Numbered from the stretch's first letter, positions 33,442 to 43,005 are shown. The stretch is 64,000 nt of DNA from Cellulomonas alba (GCF_030362835.1 NZ_JAUCGQ010000004.1:62001-126000); one strand, 5' to 3'. Numbers and translations: made by a program. The notes: generated by a model from the sequence alone, not told the origin.

Positions 33442-34947
33442 ATGACCTCCGACGTGCCCGTCCGCGTTCGTTTCTGCCCGTCGCCGACCGGGACCCCGCA
33501 CGTCGGCCTCATCCGCACCGCTCTGTTCAACTGGGCGTACGCGCGCCGCACGGGCGGCACGTTCGTGTTCCGCATCGAGGACACCGACGCCGAGCGCGAC
33601 TCCGAGGAGAGCTACCTCCAGCTGCTCGACGCGCTGCGCTGGCTCGGCCTGGACTGGGACGAGGGCGTCGAGGTCGGCGGCCCGCACGAGCCGTACCGCC
33701 AGTCGCAGCGCGGCGACCTGTACGCGGATGTCGTGCGCCGGCTGGTCGAGGGCGGCTACGCGTACGAGTCGTTCTCGACGCCCGAGGAGATCGAGGCCCG
33801 CCATCGCGCCGCCGGCCGCGACCCGAAGCTCGGCTACGACGGCTTCGACCGCGCCCTGTCCGACGAGCAGAAGGCGGCCTACCGCGCCGAGGGCCGCTCG
33901 CCCGTGCTGCGCCTCCGCATGCCCGACGAGGACGTCACGTTCACCGACCTGGTGCGCGGCGACGTGACCTTCAAGGCGGGCTCCGTCCCGGACTACGTCA
34001 TCGTCCGCGCCAACGGCCAGCCCCTGTACACGCTGGTGAACCCGGTCGACGACGCGTTCATGGGCATCACCCACGTGCTGCGCGGCGAGGACCTGCTCTC
34101 GTCGACGCCGCGCCAGGTCGTGCTCTACCGGGCACTGCTCGAGCTCGGCGTCGCGAACGTCATGCCGCTGTTCGGCCACCTGCCCTACGTGATGGGCGAG
34201 GGCAACAAGAAGCTGTCGAAGCGCGACCCCGAGTCGAACCTGTTCCTGCACCGCGAGCGCGGCTTCACGCCCGAAGGTCTGCTCAACTACCTCGCGCTGC
34301 TCGGCTGGTCGATCGCGCCGGACCGCGACGTGTTCTCGCTCGACGAGCTCGCGCACGCGTTCGACGTCGCGGACGTCAACCCCAACCCGGCGCGGTTCGA
34401 CCTCAAGAAGGCCGAGGCGATCAACGCCGCGCACGTGCGCCTGCTGGCGCCCGACGACTTCCGCGACCGCCTCGTGCCCTACCTGCACGCGGCGGGGCTG
34501 GTGCCGACCGACTCCTACGCCGACCTCGCGGCCGAGCAGCGCGCGCTGCTCGACGCGGGCGCGCCGCTCGTCCAGGAGCGCATGACGCTGCTCGGCGAGG
34601 CGGTCGGCATGCTCGGGTTCCTGTTCGTCGGGGACGACGCGGTGACGGTCGAGGACGACGCGCGCGCGGCGCTCCGGGACGACGCCGCGGCCGTGCTCGA
34701 CGCCTCGACGGCCGCGCTCACGGCGCTCGAGGAGTTCACGACGGCCTCGACGCAGGACGCGCTCCAGGCCGCGCTCGTCGCCGCCCCGGAGGAGGGCGGC
34801 CTCGGCATCAAGCCGCGGTTCGCGTACACGCCGCTGCGCGTCGCGCTGACCGGCCGCCGCGTGTCGCCGCCGCTGTTCGAGTCCATGGAGATCCTCGGCA
34901 AGGACGCGACACTGGCCCGCGTCGCGCGGCTTCGGGCGAGCCTGTGA
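33442..34947 (+). CDS. gltX: Glutamate--tRNA ligase
   Basis: 501 residues, the standard length of bacterial GluRS. HIGH-type motif [19 protein letters not shown], then [16 protein letters not shown], and [11 protein letters not shown] as the KMSKS-type motif. It charges tRNA-Glu. ATG at 33442 fits the family start; the upstream in-frame codons are not conserved in character. Its stop overlaps the HAD gene start (GTGA). Confidence 0.97.
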   Translation: MTSDVPVRVRFCPSPTGTPHVGLIRTALFNWAYARRTGGTFVFRIEDTDAERDSEESYLQLLDALRWLGLDWDEGVEVGGPHEPYRQSQRGDLYADVVRRLVEGGYAYESFSTPEEIEARHRAAGRDPKLGYDGFDRALSDEQKAAYRAEGRSPVLRLRMPDEDVTFTDLVRGDVTFKAGSVPDYVIVRANGQPLYTLVNPVDDAFMGITHVLRGEDLLSSTPRQVVLYRALLELGVANVMPLFGHLPYVMGEGNKKLSKRDPESNLFLHRERGFTPEGLLNYLALLGWSIAPDRDVFSLDELAHAFDVADVNPNPARFDLKKAEAINAAHVRLLAPDDFRDRLVPYLHAAGLVPTDSYADLAAEQRALLDAGAPLVQERMTLLGEAVGMLGFLFVGDDAVTVEDDARAALRDDAAAVLDASTAALTALEEFTTASTQDALQAALVAAPEEGGLGIKPRFAYTPLRVALTGRRVSPPLFESMEILGKDATLARVARLRASL

Positions 34948-35738
34948 CCTCGAGCCCGGCGCGGCCGGTCGACGGCGTCCTGTTCGACATCGACGACACG
35001 CTCGTCGACACCCGGGGTGCGTTCGGTCGCGCGCTGGGGGCGTCGGCGCGGCGCTGGCTCCCGCCCGTGCCGGACGCCGCCGCGGAGGCGGCCCGCGAGG
35101 CCGAGCTCGTGCGCGTGTGGCGCGCCGACGTCAACGGCCACTACGCCGCCTACACCCGCGGCGAGGTGTCGGGCCGGGCGCAGCGGATGGCGCGCGCGAA
35201 CGAGCTGCACGCGCAGTTCGGCGGGCCGGCGCTCGACGACGCGGCCTACGACGAGTGGGACGCGCACTTCGACGCGCAGTTCCGCGCCGCGTGGGCCGCG
35301 CACGCCGAGGCGCTCCGCGTGGTCGACGCGCTGGTCGCGGCCGGCCTGCGCGTCGGAGCGCTCTCCAACGCGGGCACGCGGTACCAGGTCGACAAGCTGA
35401 CCCGCGTCGCGCTCGTCGACCGCGTGCCGATGCTCGTCGGCGTCGACACGCTCGGCTTCGGCAAGCCCGACCCGCGCGTGTTCCTCGAGGCGTGCCGGCG
35501 GCTCGGCACGGACCCGGCGCGCACGGCCTACGTCGGCGACGAGCTCGACGTCGACGCGGTCGCCTCGCGCGACGCGGGCCTGGTGGGTGTCTGGGTCGAC
35601 CGCCCCGGCGGTCGGCGGCACCCGATCAGCGACGCGCAGATCGCCGCGGCCGCCGTGGTGCGCATCGAGTCGCTCGACGAGCTGCCCGCGGTGCTCGGCG
35701 TCGTCGACCAGACCGACGCGGCGGCGCACCACCTCTAG
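34944..35738 (+). CDS. HAD-family hydrolase
   Basis: 264 residues, HAD subfamily IA with a helical cap. Motif [18 protein letters not shown] (nucleophile and acid/base Asp), motif [11 protein letters not shown], Lys in [11 protein letters not shown] and motif [21 protein letters not shown]. Typical substrates are small phosphate esters. Coupled to gltX by a GTGA overlap. Its TAG stop shares a CTAG tetranucleotide (35735-35738) with the convergent methyltransferase gene. Confidence 0.92.
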   Translation: MTSSPARPVDGVLFDIDDTLVDTRGAFGRALGASARRWLPPVPDAAAEAAREAELVRVWRADVNGHYAAYTRGEVSGRAQRMARANELHAQFGGPALDDAAYDEWDAHFDAQFRAAWAAHAEALRVVDALVAAGLRVGALSNAGTRYQVDKLTRVALVDRVPMLVGVDTLGFGKPDPRVFLEACRRLGTDPARTAYVGDELDVDAVASRDAGLVGVWVDRPGGRRHPISDAQIAAAAVVRIESLDELPAVLGVVDQTDAAAHHL

Positions 35739-36475
35739 CGTCGCGTCGCGCGCCAGCAGTGCGTGACGTAGGGGAAGTCGACGACGTCGCGACCGCGCAG
35801 GGCCGGGTGGATGGCAGCGAGCTCGTCGACCTCGTCGAGGATCGCGTCGCGCTCCGCCTCGGGGAGCGTCAGCAGGTGGCTGCGGCTCGCGGCGAGGCCG
35901 CGCAGGTCGGTGGGCCGGAACGGCTGGCTCCACCGGAACGTGGCGCCCTCGACGGGCCCGAACGCGTCGCCCACCACGGGCGCCGGTCGCGCCGGGTCGA
36001 GCGCGTCGCCGCGATGCAGCAGCACGCTGAACGCGGCCATCCAGTCGACGGCCTCGTCGCGCAGGTTCCACAGCACGGCGAGCACGCCGCCCGGGCGCAG
36101 CACCCGTGCGCACTCGGCGGCCGCGGCCGCCTCGTCGAACCAGTGCCACGCCTGGCCCACGGTCACGACGTCGACCGACGCGTCGGGCAGGCCGGTCGCC
36201 TCGGCGGTCCCGGTGCGCGCGTCGACGCCCGGCAGCACCGCGACGAGCTCGCCACGCATCGCGTCGGACGGCTCGACCGCGACGACGTCGAGCCCGCGCG
36301 CGACGAGAGACGCGGTCAGCTTGCCCGTCCCGGCCGCGAGGTCGAGCGCGTCGCGCGCTCGTGCGGGGACGCACCAGGCGACCGCGTCGTCCGGGTAGCT
36401 CGGGCGCGTCGCGGCGTACACCGCGGCACCGCGCTCGAACGACGCCGCCCGCTCCTCCCGGTGCCGGTCGGTCAC
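35735..36475 (-). CDS. Class I SAM-dependent methyltransferase
   Basis: 246 residues. Motif I ALDLAAGTGKLTASL, VVAVEPSDAMRGEL and post-I VDVVTVGQAWHWFD are typical of the small Methyltransf_11 group. Start GTG 36475 overlaps the stop of hisN by GTGA, so it is translated with that gene. Substrate unknown. Confidence 0.88.
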   Translation of the reverse strand: MTDRHREERAASFERGAAVYAATRPSYPDDAVAWCVPARARDALDLAAGTGKLTASLVARGLDVVAVEPSDAMRGELVAVLPGVDARTGTAEATGLPDASVDVVTVGQAWHWFDEAAAAAECARVLRPGGVLAVLWNLRDEAVDWMAAFSVLLHRGDALDPARPAPVVGDAFGPVEGATFRWSQPFRPTDLRGLAASRSHLLTLPEAERDAILDEVDELAAIHPALRGRDVVDFPYVTHCWRATRR

Positions 36476-37320
36476 GGGCGCGCGGCGTCGCCGTCGGCGA
36501 CGTGCCGGGGCTCGCTGTGCGGCTCGGGCAGCGGGTCGAGGATCGCGAGCACCTGCTCGTGCAGCAGCCCGTTGGTCACGAGCGCGGAGCCGCCGAACGG
36601 CCCGGGCACACCCTTCGCCGACGTGAACGTGCCGCCGGCCTCGGTGACGATCGGGACGAGCGCCGCCATGTCGTGCAGCGCGAGCTCGGGCTCGGCCGCG
36701 ACGTCGACCGCGCCCTCGGCCACGAGCACGTACGACCAGAAGTCGCCGTACGCGCGCGTCCGCCAGACGCCCCGCATCAGCTCGAGCACCTCGCCCATGC
36801 GGCCGCGCTCCTCCCAGCCCGTCAGGCTCGAGTACGAGAACGACGCGTCCGACAGCCGGTCGACGCGCGAGACGTGGATGCGGGTCGCGGACGAGAGCGA
36901 GCGGCCCGTCCAGGCGCCCGAGCCCTTCGCGGCCCACCAGCGGCGACCCAGCGCGGGCGCCGACACGAGCCCGACGACCACCTCGTCGCCGTCGAGCAGC
37001 GCGATGAGCGTGGCCCAGACCGGCACGCCGCGCACGTAGTTCTTCGTCCCGTCGATCGGGTCGACCACCCAGCGCCGCGGCCCGTGGCCGGTGTCCGCCA
37101 GCTCCTCGCCGTGCACGGCGTCGCGCGGCCGCGCACGCGAGAGCTGCGACCGGATCAGCTCCTCGGCGGTGCGGTCGGCGTCGGAGACAGGCGACAGGTC
37201 GGGCTTCGTCTCGACGCGCAGGTCGAGCGCCTTGAACCGGCTCGTCGTCAGGGCGTCGACCTGGTCGGCGATCACGTGGGCGAGGCGCAGGTCGTCGTCG
37301 TACCCGGTCCGCAGGCTCAT
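36472..37320 (-). CDS. hisN: Histidinol-phosphatase, inositol-monophosphatase fold
   Basis: 282 residues. Metal-binding motifs: HGEELADTG (first acid), VVDPIDGTKNYVRGVPVWATLIAL (DPIDGT core) and ELALHDMAALVPIVTEAGG near the C-terminus. Actinobacterial HisN of this type completes L-histidinol phosphate hydrolysis and is conserved beside rsgA and aroA, the arrangement seen here. Inositol or other phosphatase activity cannot be excluded. Confidence 0.88.
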   Translation of the reverse strand: MSLRTGYDDDLRLAHVIADQVDALTTSRFKALDLRVETKPDLSPVSDADRTAEELIRSQLSRARPRDAVHGEELADTGHGPRRWVVDPIDGTKNYVRGVPVWATLIALLDGDEVVVGLVSAPALGRRWWAAKGSGAWTGRSLSSATRIHVSRVDRLSDASFSYSSLTGWEERGRMGEVLELMRGVWRTRAYGDFWSYVLVAEGAVDVAAEPELALHDMAALVPIVTEAGGTFTSAKGVPGPFGGSALVTNGLLHEQVLAILDPLPEPHSEPRHVADGDAARP

Positions 37321-37405
37321 GGCGGACACCGTATCGGCCGGGTGAGGTGCCGGGGCGGGCGGCCCACGGCGGTGCGCGCGAGCCGCGACGGCGGGCGCGC
37401 TCGCC

Positions 37406-38461
37406 TCAGGGCCGGGCGCCCTCGCGCGGGTCGGGCTCGGCCGTGCCCAGCCGCGAGGCCAGCAGGCGCCGGAACGAGTCGACCCGGGCCGCCCGCGCGG
37501 GCTCGTCGGGCGCCGCCGCGACCCACTCGTCGAGCGCGCAGTCGGGGGCGTCAGCGGCGTGCGTGCAGCCGCGCGGGCACTCGCGCGCCACCTCGGACAG
37601 GTCGGCGAACGCGGCGAGCAGGTGGTCGGGCTCGACGTGCGCGAGCCCGAACGACCGCACGCCCGGCGTGTCGATGACCCAGGTCGGCTCGTCGTTGCCA
37701 GGCACACGCAGCGCGATCGCGGAGGTCGACGTGTGCCGCCCGCGGCCCGTCACGTCGTTGACGGCACCCGTGGCGCGCCCGGCCGACGGGACCAGCGCGT
37801 TGACGAGCGTCGACTTCCCGACGCCCGAGTGGCCCACGAGCACCGACGTGCGCCCGGCGAGCGCGGCGCGCACCTCGTCGAGCCCGACGATCTCGTCGCC
37901 GGCACGGTGCGTGACGACGATCCGCACGCCCACCGGCTCGTAGAGCGCGACGAGCTCCGCGGGGTCCGCGAGGTCGGCCTTCGTCAGCGCGAGCAGCGCG
38001 TCCATGCCGGCGTCGTACGCCGCCGCGACGCAGCGGTCGATCATGCGCGTGCGCGGCTCGGGGTCGGCGAGCGCGGTGACGATCACGAGCTGGTCGGCGT
38101 TCGCGACGATGACGCGCTCGATCGGGTCGGTGTCGTCCGCGGTGCGGCGGAGCACGGTGCGCCGGTCGCCGATGCGGACGATGCGCGCGAGCGTCCCGTC
38201 CTCGCCGGTCGTGTCGCCCACGACGTCAACCAGGTCGCCCGGCACCACGCGGTCGCGGCCCAGCTCGCGAGCCTTCATGGCGGTGACCGCGTGCTCGCCC
38301 GGCCCGTCCGGGTCCACCAGCACCGCGTAGCGCCCACGGTCGACGCCCGTGACGAGTGCGGGCAGCGCGTCCTCGTGCGCGGGTCGCTGCTTGGTGCGCG
38401 GTCGCGTGCCGCGACCGGGACGGATCCGCACGTCCCGCTCGTCGTAGCGCCGCGTCGCCAT
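37406..38461 (-). CDS. rsgA: Ribosome small-subunit-dependent GTPase A
   Basis: 351 residues. An N-terminal OB-fold domain precedes a circularly permuted GTPase: G4 LLALTKADLA, then G1 LVGHSGVGKSTLVNAL, then G3 VIDTPGVRSFGL. The C-terminal zinc knuckle appears as CPRGCTHAADAPDC. RsgA checks and matures the 30S decoding centre. Lies 22 bases downstream of aroA on the same strand. Confidence 0.95.
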   Translation of the reverse strand: MATRRYDERDVRIRPGRGTRPRTKQRPAHEDALPALVTGVDRGRYAVLVDPDGPGEHAVTAMKARELGRDRVVPGDLVDVVGDTTGEDGTLARIVRIGDRRTVLRRTADDTDPIERVIVANADQLVIVTALADPEPRTRMIDRCVAAAYDAGMDALLALTKADLADPAELVALYEPVGVRIVVTHRAGDEIVGLDEVRAALAGRTSVLVGHSGVGKSTLVNALVPSAGRATGAVNDVTGRGRHTSTSAIALRVPGNDEPTWVIDTPGVRSFGLAHVEPDHLLAAFADLSEVARECPRGCTHAADAPDCALDEWVAAAPDEPARAARVDSFRRLLASRLGTAEPDPREGARP

Positions 38462-38483
38462 CAGGCGGCCCCGGGGCCCGAGG

Positions 38484-39767
38484 TCATGCGGCGACCCGCG
38501 CGCCGAGCATGCCCGTCCACAGGCCGACGAAGTCCGGCAGCGTCTTCGCGGTGGTGGCGACGTCCTCGACGAGCACGCCGGGCACGCGCAGGCCGATCAG
38601 CGCGCCGGCCGTCGCCATCCGGTGGTCCGCGTACGAGCGCCACTCGCCACCCGTCAGCGGCGCGGGCTCGATGCGCAGGCCGTCGGCCGTCTCCGCGCAG
38701 CGACCGCCGAGCCTCGTGATCTCCGCGGTCAGCGCCGCCAGCCGGTCGGTCTCGTGCCCGCGCAGGTGCGCGATGCCGCGCAACCGGCTGGGGAAGTCGG
38801 CCAGCACGAGCAGCGCCGCGATCGTCGGTGCGATCTCGCCGGCGGCGTGCAGGTCGAGGTCCGCGCCGCGCACCGCACCGGTGCCGCTGACCGTCAGCAC
38901 GTCCCCGTCGAGCCGTGCCGTGCCGCCGAGCTGCTCGAGGATCCCGGGCAGCAGCCCGCCGGGCTGCGTCGTGCTCGCGGGCCAGCCCGGCACGCGCACG
39001 GTGCCCCCGACCGCCAGCGCGGCGCACAGGAAGGGCGCGGCGTTGGACAGGTCGGGCTCGACGCGCACGTCGCGGGCCGCGACCGGTCCTGGCTCGACGC
39101 GCCACGTGCCGGGCACGGAGTCGTCGACCTCGACGCCGGCCGTCCGCAGCAGCGCGACGGTCATCTCGATGTGCGGCACCGACGGCAGCGTCGCGCCGGT
39201 GTGCCGGACGGTCAGCCCGCGCTCGAACCGCGGCGCGGCGAGCAGCAGGCCGGACACGAACTGGCTCGAGCCCGACGCGTCGACGTCGACCGCCCCGCCG
39301 CGCACGGCCCCCTCGCCGTGCACCGTGAACGGCAGCCGGCCGGGCTCGCCCTCGTCGTCGACCCGGACGCCCAGCGCGCGCAGCGCGTCGAGGATCGGCC
39401 CCATCGGCCGGGCGAGCGCCTCGACGTCGCCCTTGAAGTGCACCGGGCCGTCGGCGAGCGCCGCGACGGGCGGCAGGAACCGCATCACCGTGCCCGCGAG
39501 GCCGCAGTCGACAGTGACGTGGCCCCGGAGGGCCCCGGGCGTGACGAGCCAGTCGGTGCCCGTCTCGACGCCGACGCCGAGCGTCTCGAGCGCGGCGCCC
39601 ATCAGGCGGGTGTCGCGCGACGACAGCATCGCGCGCAGGCGGCTCGGACCGTCGGCCAGCGCCGCCAGCACCAGGTACCGGTTGCTGAGCGACTTCGAGC
39701 CCGGCACCTCGACGGTCGCGTCGAGCGGACCGTCGGCGACGGGGGCGGGCCAGGCGGTGCTCGTCAT
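38484..39767 (-). CDS. aroA: 3-phosphoshikimate 1-carboxyvinyltransferase (EPSP synthase)
   Basis: 427 residues. Conserved PEP/S3P-binding segments: [22 protein letters not shown] (Lys and Ser), [19 protein letters not shown] (variant of the NAGTAMR loop), [20 protein letters not shown] and [17 protein letters not shown]. It joins PEP to shikimate 3-phosphate in the aromatic pathway. The GSKSLSNR start region and GLAGT loop are of the actinobacterial class. The neighbourhood sigR-aroA-rsgA is conserved among actinobacteria. Confidence 0.95.
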   Translation of the reverse strand: MTSTAWPAPVADGPLDATVEVPGSKSLSNRYLVLAALADGPSRLRAMLSSRDTRLMGAALETLGVGVETGTDWLVTPGALRGHVTVDCGLAGTVMRFLPPVAALADGPVHFKGDVEALARPMGPILDALRALGVRVDDEGEPGRLPFTVHGEGAVRGGAVDVDASGSSQFVSGLLLAAPRFERGLTVRHTGATLPSVPHIEMTVALLRTAGVEVDDSVPGTWRVEPGPVAARDVRVEPDLSNAAPFLCAALAVGGTVRVPGWPASTTQPGGLLPGILEQLGGTARLDGDVLTVSGTGAVRGADLDLHAAGEIAPTIAALLVLADFPSRLRGIAHLRGHETDRLAALTAEITRLGGRCAETADGLRIEPAPLTGGEWRSYADHRMATAGALIGLRVPGVLVEDVATTAKTLPDFVGLWTGMLGARVAA

Positions 39768-39840
39768 GCGGCCAGGGTAGTGGCGGCGTGCGACCCGGTT
39801 CGGGGCCGTCCAGCCGCCCCCCGGGCCTGCAGCCCGCGCG

Positions 39841-40356
39841 TCAGTCGTCGCTCGCCTTGGCCTTGGCGTGCTCGGCCCGCGCGTGCTGCACCCGCCAGCC
39901 GATCGACGGGCGGCCCTGGCTGTCCGCGCCGGCGAGCACGGCGCCGCCGGTGAACGCGAGCGACCGGATCAGCCGCGCGCGGCGCGCCCGGCGCAGCAGC
40001 TTGTCCCCGGCGTCCGCCTGCTTGTCGGGCAGCGCGGCCACGACGAGGGGCGCGGTGAGGATCGCGAGCACGAACGAGACGGTCCTCGGCGCCCGCCCGA
40101 GCCCGAGCAGCATGCCCGCCACGGCCAGCGCGCCGCCGTGCGCGCGCACGATCGTCGTCAGCTGCGCGTCCGTCAGAGGGGTGGCGAGCGCGGACCCGAC
40201 GGGTGTGCCGGCGGCCTGCGCCGGCAGCCGCCGGTTGAGCCGGTCGAGCACCGCGCGCATGTCCGCGACGTGCGGCGCCGGCGACCGGAGCACGTCGACG
40301 CCCTCGTTGACGAACCACGAGGCGAACATGGGGCGGGCGAGGCGGCGCAGCAGCAC
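39841..40356 (-). CDS. DoxX-family membrane protein
   Basis: 171 residues with four helices of DoxX type: [23 protein letters not shown] at the start, [21 protein letters not shown] and [15 protein letters not shown] in the middle. In actinobacteria DoxX-like proteins (for example with SodA and SseA) have been linked to redox stress; adjacency to the sigR thiol-stress gene is suggestive. GTG at 40356 has GGGAGGA upstream. Confidence 0.8.
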   Translation of the reverse strand: MLLRRLARPMFASWFVNEGVDVLRSPAPHVADMRAVLDRLNRRLPAQAAGTPVGSALATPLTDAQLTTIVRAHGGALAVAGMLLGLGRAPRTVSFVLAILTAPLVVAALPDKQADAGDKLLRRARRARLIRSLAFTGGAVLAGADSQGRPSIGWRVQHARAEHAKAKASDD

Positions 40357-40483
40357 GGTGTCCTCCCGGTCGGCGGGGCTGATCCTGCCACGCTAGTGCG
40401 GGCGACGGGGGACCGCCCGGGGACGGTCACGGGCCGCCGCGGCAGCGCGAGCGGCGCGGCGGGGCGCGCGTGCGGGGAGCCGT

Positions 40484-40554
40484 GCCGGGACGTGTGCCGG
40501 AGGCGGGCCGGGAGGCGGGCCGGGAGGCGTGCCGGGAGGCGTGCCGGGAATGCC
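40484..40554. repeat. GC-rich minisatellite, six units of about 12 bases
   Basis: Units start at 40484, 40496, 40507, 40519, 40531 and 40543, with consensus GCCGGGAGGCGK. The last unit departs from the consensus as GCCGGGAATGCC and thereby contains the GGGAAT -35 element of the sigR promoter. The array lies in the doxX-sigR intergenic region and is not coding in a sensible frame. Confidence 0.8.
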
Positions 40555-40572
40555 GTGACCCGTGCGTCGGTT
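40546..40572 (+). promoter_or_regulatory. SigR-type autoregulatory promoter GGGAAT-N18-GTT
   Basis: GGGAAT (40546-40551), 18 bases, then GTT (40570-40572) matches exactly the SigR/SigH promoter consensus. Initiation about 7 bases downstream would fall within a few bases of the in-frame ATG at 40582, giving an almost leaderless message for an extended SigR. Confidence 0.8.
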
Positions 40573-40581
40573 GTGCGACGC

Positions 40582-40704
40582 ATGAGTGCCGCCCTCCCGG
40601 CCCCCGACGTGCCCGGACGCATGCTGCCGCCGCGCGTCGCGCTGTGGTCGGCCGGGGTCGAGCTGTCCGGTGGCCCCCACCTGCCGGGGCTAGGCTCGGC
40701 GGCG
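40582..40704 (+). other. In-frame 41-codon extension for a possible long SigR isoform
   Basis: ATG at 40582 ([13 protein letters not shown]...) is in frame with sigR and no stop intervenes before ATG 40705. In Streptomyces coelicolor the SigR-dependent promoter makes a longer, unstable isoform (SigR') with an N-terminal extension of about 55 residues. The arrangement here is the same, with a 41-residue, Pro/Gly-rich extension. Confidence 0.6.
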
Positions 40705-41328
40705 ATGAGCGAGGACACCCACCGCGCCCCCGAGTCCGAGGACGACGCGGCACGCACCGAGCGGTTCGAGGCCGAGGCCCTGGTCTACCTCGACCAGCTC
40801 TACGGTGCCGCGCTGCGCATGACGCGCAACGCCGCCGACGCCGAGGACCTCGTCCAGGAGACGTTCACCAAGGCGTTCGCGGCGTTCCACCAGTACCGGC
40901 CGGGCACCAACCTCAAGGCGTGGCTCTACCGGATCCTGACGAACACGTACATCAACTCCTACCGCAAGAAGCAGCGCGAGCCGCAGCAGTCGCGGTCGGA
41001 GGAGATCGAGGACTGGCAGCTCGCGCGTGCGGAGTCGCACACGTCGACGGGTCTGCGCTCGGCCGAGGCCGACGCGCTCGACCACCTGCCCGACTCGGAC
41101 GTCAAGGACGCGCTGCAGCGCATCCCCGAGGACTTCCGCATCGCGGTGTACCTCGCCGACGTCGAGGGCTTCGCCTACAAGGAGATCGCCGAGATCATGG
41201 GCACGCCGATCGGGACCGTGATGTCCCGGCTGCACCGTGGTCGCGCCCAGCTGCGGGACCTGCTGGCCGACTACGCGCGCGAGCGTGGCCTGGTGCCGGC
41301 AGCGTCCGCTACGGAGGAGACGCGATGA
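40705..41328 (+). CDS. sigR: Thiol-stress ECF sigma factor SigR/SigH
   Basis: 207 residues for the short form. Region 2 [21 protein letters not shown] and [25 protein letters not shown], region 4 [41 protein letters not shown] (listed as blocks). In actinomycetes it directs thioredoxin, mycothiol and proteostasis genes under oxidation of thiols. Followed, with ATGA overlap, by its zinc anti-sigma factor. Self-activated through the upstream GGGAAT-N18-GTT promoter. The long form from 40582 is treated separately. Confidence 0.96.
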   Translation: MSEDTHRAPESEDDAARTERFEAEALVYLDQLYGAALRMTRNAADAEDLVQETFTKAFAAFHQYRPGTNLKAWLYRILTNTYINSYRKKQREPQQSRSEEIEDWQLARAESHTSTGLRSAEADALDHLPDSDVKDALQRIPEDFRIAVYLADVEGFAYKEIAEIMGTPIGTVMSRLHRGRAQLRDLLADYARERGLVPAASATEETR

Positions 41329-41612
41329 ACGACGAGGAGCAGCGCACGGTGGCCGCCCGGGAGTGCGACGGCGACTGCACCGACGCGCTCGACCGGCTCT
41401 GGGAGTACCTCGACTCGGAGCTGACGGACGTCGACGCCGAGACCGTCCGGCACCACCTCGCGGAGTGCCGCGGCTGCCTCGAGGAGTACGACGTCGAGAT
41501 CGTGCTGAAGAAGCTCGTGAAGCGCGGCTGCCAGGAGGTCGCGCCCGACACGCTCCGGGTGCGGATCCACGAGCAGCTCGTCGTCATGCGGGCGACGGTC
41601 CGCGACTCGTGA
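41325..41612 (+). CDS. rsrA: Mycothiol-system anti-sigma factor (RsrA type)
   Basis: 95 residues. Zinc-binding anti-sigma (ZAS) motif HHLAECRGC (H-x3-C-x2-C), preceded by the Cys pair in [10 protein letters not shown] that in RsrA takes part in the redox switch, plus [13 protein letters not shown]. It binds reduced SigR and releases it when disulphides form and zinc is lost. ATGA overlap with sigR (41325-41328) secures stoichiometric translation. Confidence 0.94.
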   Translation: MNDEEQRTVAARECDGDCTDALDRLWEYLDSELTDVDAETVRHHLAECRGCLEEYDVEIVLKKLVKRGCQEVAPDTLRVRIHEQLVVMRATVRDS

Positions 41613-41658
41613 GCGCGGGCCGCGCGAGCGGCCAGCCACGACGAGTCACCGAGAACGA

Positions 41659-41690
41659 CGAAGGCCCCGGTCGGACGACCGGGGCCTTCG
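41659..41690. terminator. Bidirectional hairpin terminator between rsrA and the bL37 gene
   Basis: A perfect 14-bp stem CGAAGGCCCCGGTC/GACCGGGGCCTTCG with loop GGAC lies between two convergent genes. There is no T-run, but the stem is very stable and correctly placed for both. Confidence 0.85.
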
Positions 41691-41722
41691 TGCTGCGTGG
41701 GGTCCCACGCCGAGCGTGCTGC

Positions 41723-41797
41723 TCAGGCGTTGGGGCGCTTGCCGTGGTTGGCGTTGCTCCCCGCACGCGAACGACGCTTGCGGCCGCGCTTGCTCAT
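41723..41797 (-). CDS. 50S ribosomal protein bL37 (24 aa)
   Basis: A 24-codon gene too short for standard gene finders. The product begins MSKRGRKRRSRAG and ends NHGKRPNA, matching the actinobacterial bL37 peptide seen in mycobacterial ribosome structures (SKRGRK..., NHGKRPN). It is extremely basic and embeds in 23S rRNA near the peptidyl-transferase exit region. AGGAGA lies 8 bases before the ATG. Location next to rsrA is the usual actinobacterial arrangement. Confidence 0.9.
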   Translation of the reverse strand: MSKRGRKRRSRAGSNANHGKRPNA

Positions 41798-41916
41798 GGG
41801 GTTCTCCTTGCGTGTCGGTCCTCGGCCCTGCCTGTCCGGCGAGCCAGTGCCGTCGACCATGGTCCCACACGTCGGACCTGCTCAAGTCCACGGCGGCGAC
41901 GTCCGATATCTGCCAG

Positions 41917-43005
41917 GTGAGCCAGCAGACGCAGTCCGTCATCCCGTTCCTGCACGCCCTCGCGAGCACGGGCGGCTCCGACCTGCACTGCAAGGTGGGG
42001 TCCGCGCCGCGGGTGCGCGTCGACGGCCGCCTGCGCAAGCTCCAGGTGCCGGACCTCAAGCCGGCGGACACCGAGCGCATGCTCGAGGAGGTCCTGCCGG
42101 ACGACCTCGTGGAGAAGTTCCGCGAGACGCACGAGGCGGACTTCGCGTACTCGCTGTCGGGCGTCGGCCGGTTCCGCGTCAACGCGTACCAGGCGCGCGG
42201 CACGTACGGCCTCGTCTTCCGCCGCGTCGCGGTCGGCGCCTCCTCGCTCTCGGAGCTCGCGCTCCCGGAGGTCGTCGGCGAGCTCGCCCTCGAGCCCCGC
42301 GGCCTCGTGCTCGTCACGGGCCCGACGGGCTCCGGCAAGACGACGACGCTCGCCTCGATGGTCGACCTCATCAACAGCTACCGCGAGGTCAACATCGTCA
42401 CGATCGAGGACCCGATCGAGATCCTGCACCAGGACAAGAAGGCGATCGTCAGCCAGCGCGAGGTCCGCCAGGACACCGCCGACTTCACGGTCGCGCTGCG
42501 TGCGGCGATGCGGCAGGACCCCGACGTGATCCTCGTCGGCGAGATGCGTGACGTCGAGACGGTCCGCGCGGCCCTCTCCGCGGCCGAGACGGGGCACCTG
42601 GTCCTCTCGACGCTGCACACCATCGACGCCGCCGAGACGATCAACCGCATCGTCGACTTCTTCCCGCCGCACGAGCAGAAGCAGGTCCGCATCGCGCTCG
42701 CGCAGGCGCTGCGCGGCATCGTGTCGCAGCGTCTGGTGCGCCGCGCCGACGGCGCCGGCCGCCGCCCCGCGATCGAGGTCATGGTCAACACCGGCCGCAC
42801 GGCCGAGGCGATCATCGACCCGCTCAACGCGCCGCCCATCCTCGACCTGATCAAGGAGGGCGACTTCTACAAGATGCAGACGTTCGACCAGCACCTCTTC
42901 CAGCTCGTGCGCGACGACGTCGTCACGTACGAGGAGGCGATCGGCATCGCGTCGAACCCGCACGACCTCACCGTCGAGCTGCGGCAGGCCGGGCTCGTCG
43001 GCTGA
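41917..43005 (+). CDS. pilT: PilT-type twitching-motility ATPase, solitary
   Basis: 362 residues. Walker A GPTGSGKTTTLAS, Asp box TIEDPIEILHQDKK, Walker B PDVILVGEMRDVET, His box TGHLVLSTLHTIDAAETINRI, and the C-terminal AIRG-like region ALRGIVSQRLV are all intact. It hydrolyses ATP to retract type IV pili. GTG at 41917 was chosen because the longer frame upstream shows no conserved sequence. No pil gene lies beside it. Confidence 0.9.
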   Translation: MSQQTQSVIPFLHALASTGGSDLHCKVGSAPRVRVDGRLRKLQVPDLKPADTERMLEEVLPDDLVEKFRETHEADFAYSLSGVGRFRVNAYQARGTYGLVFRRVAVGASSLSELALPEVVGELALEPRGLVLVTGPTGSGKTTTLASMVDLINSYREVNIVTIEDPIEILHQDKKAIVSQREVRQDTADFTVALRAAMRQDPDVILVGEMRDVETVRAALSAAETGHLVLSTLHTIDAAETINRIVDFFPPHEQKQVRIALAQALRGIVSQRLVRRADGAGRRPAIEVMVNTGRTAEAIIDPLNAPPILDLIKEGDFYKMQTFDQHLFQLVRDDVVTYEEAIGIASNPHDLTVELRQAGLVG

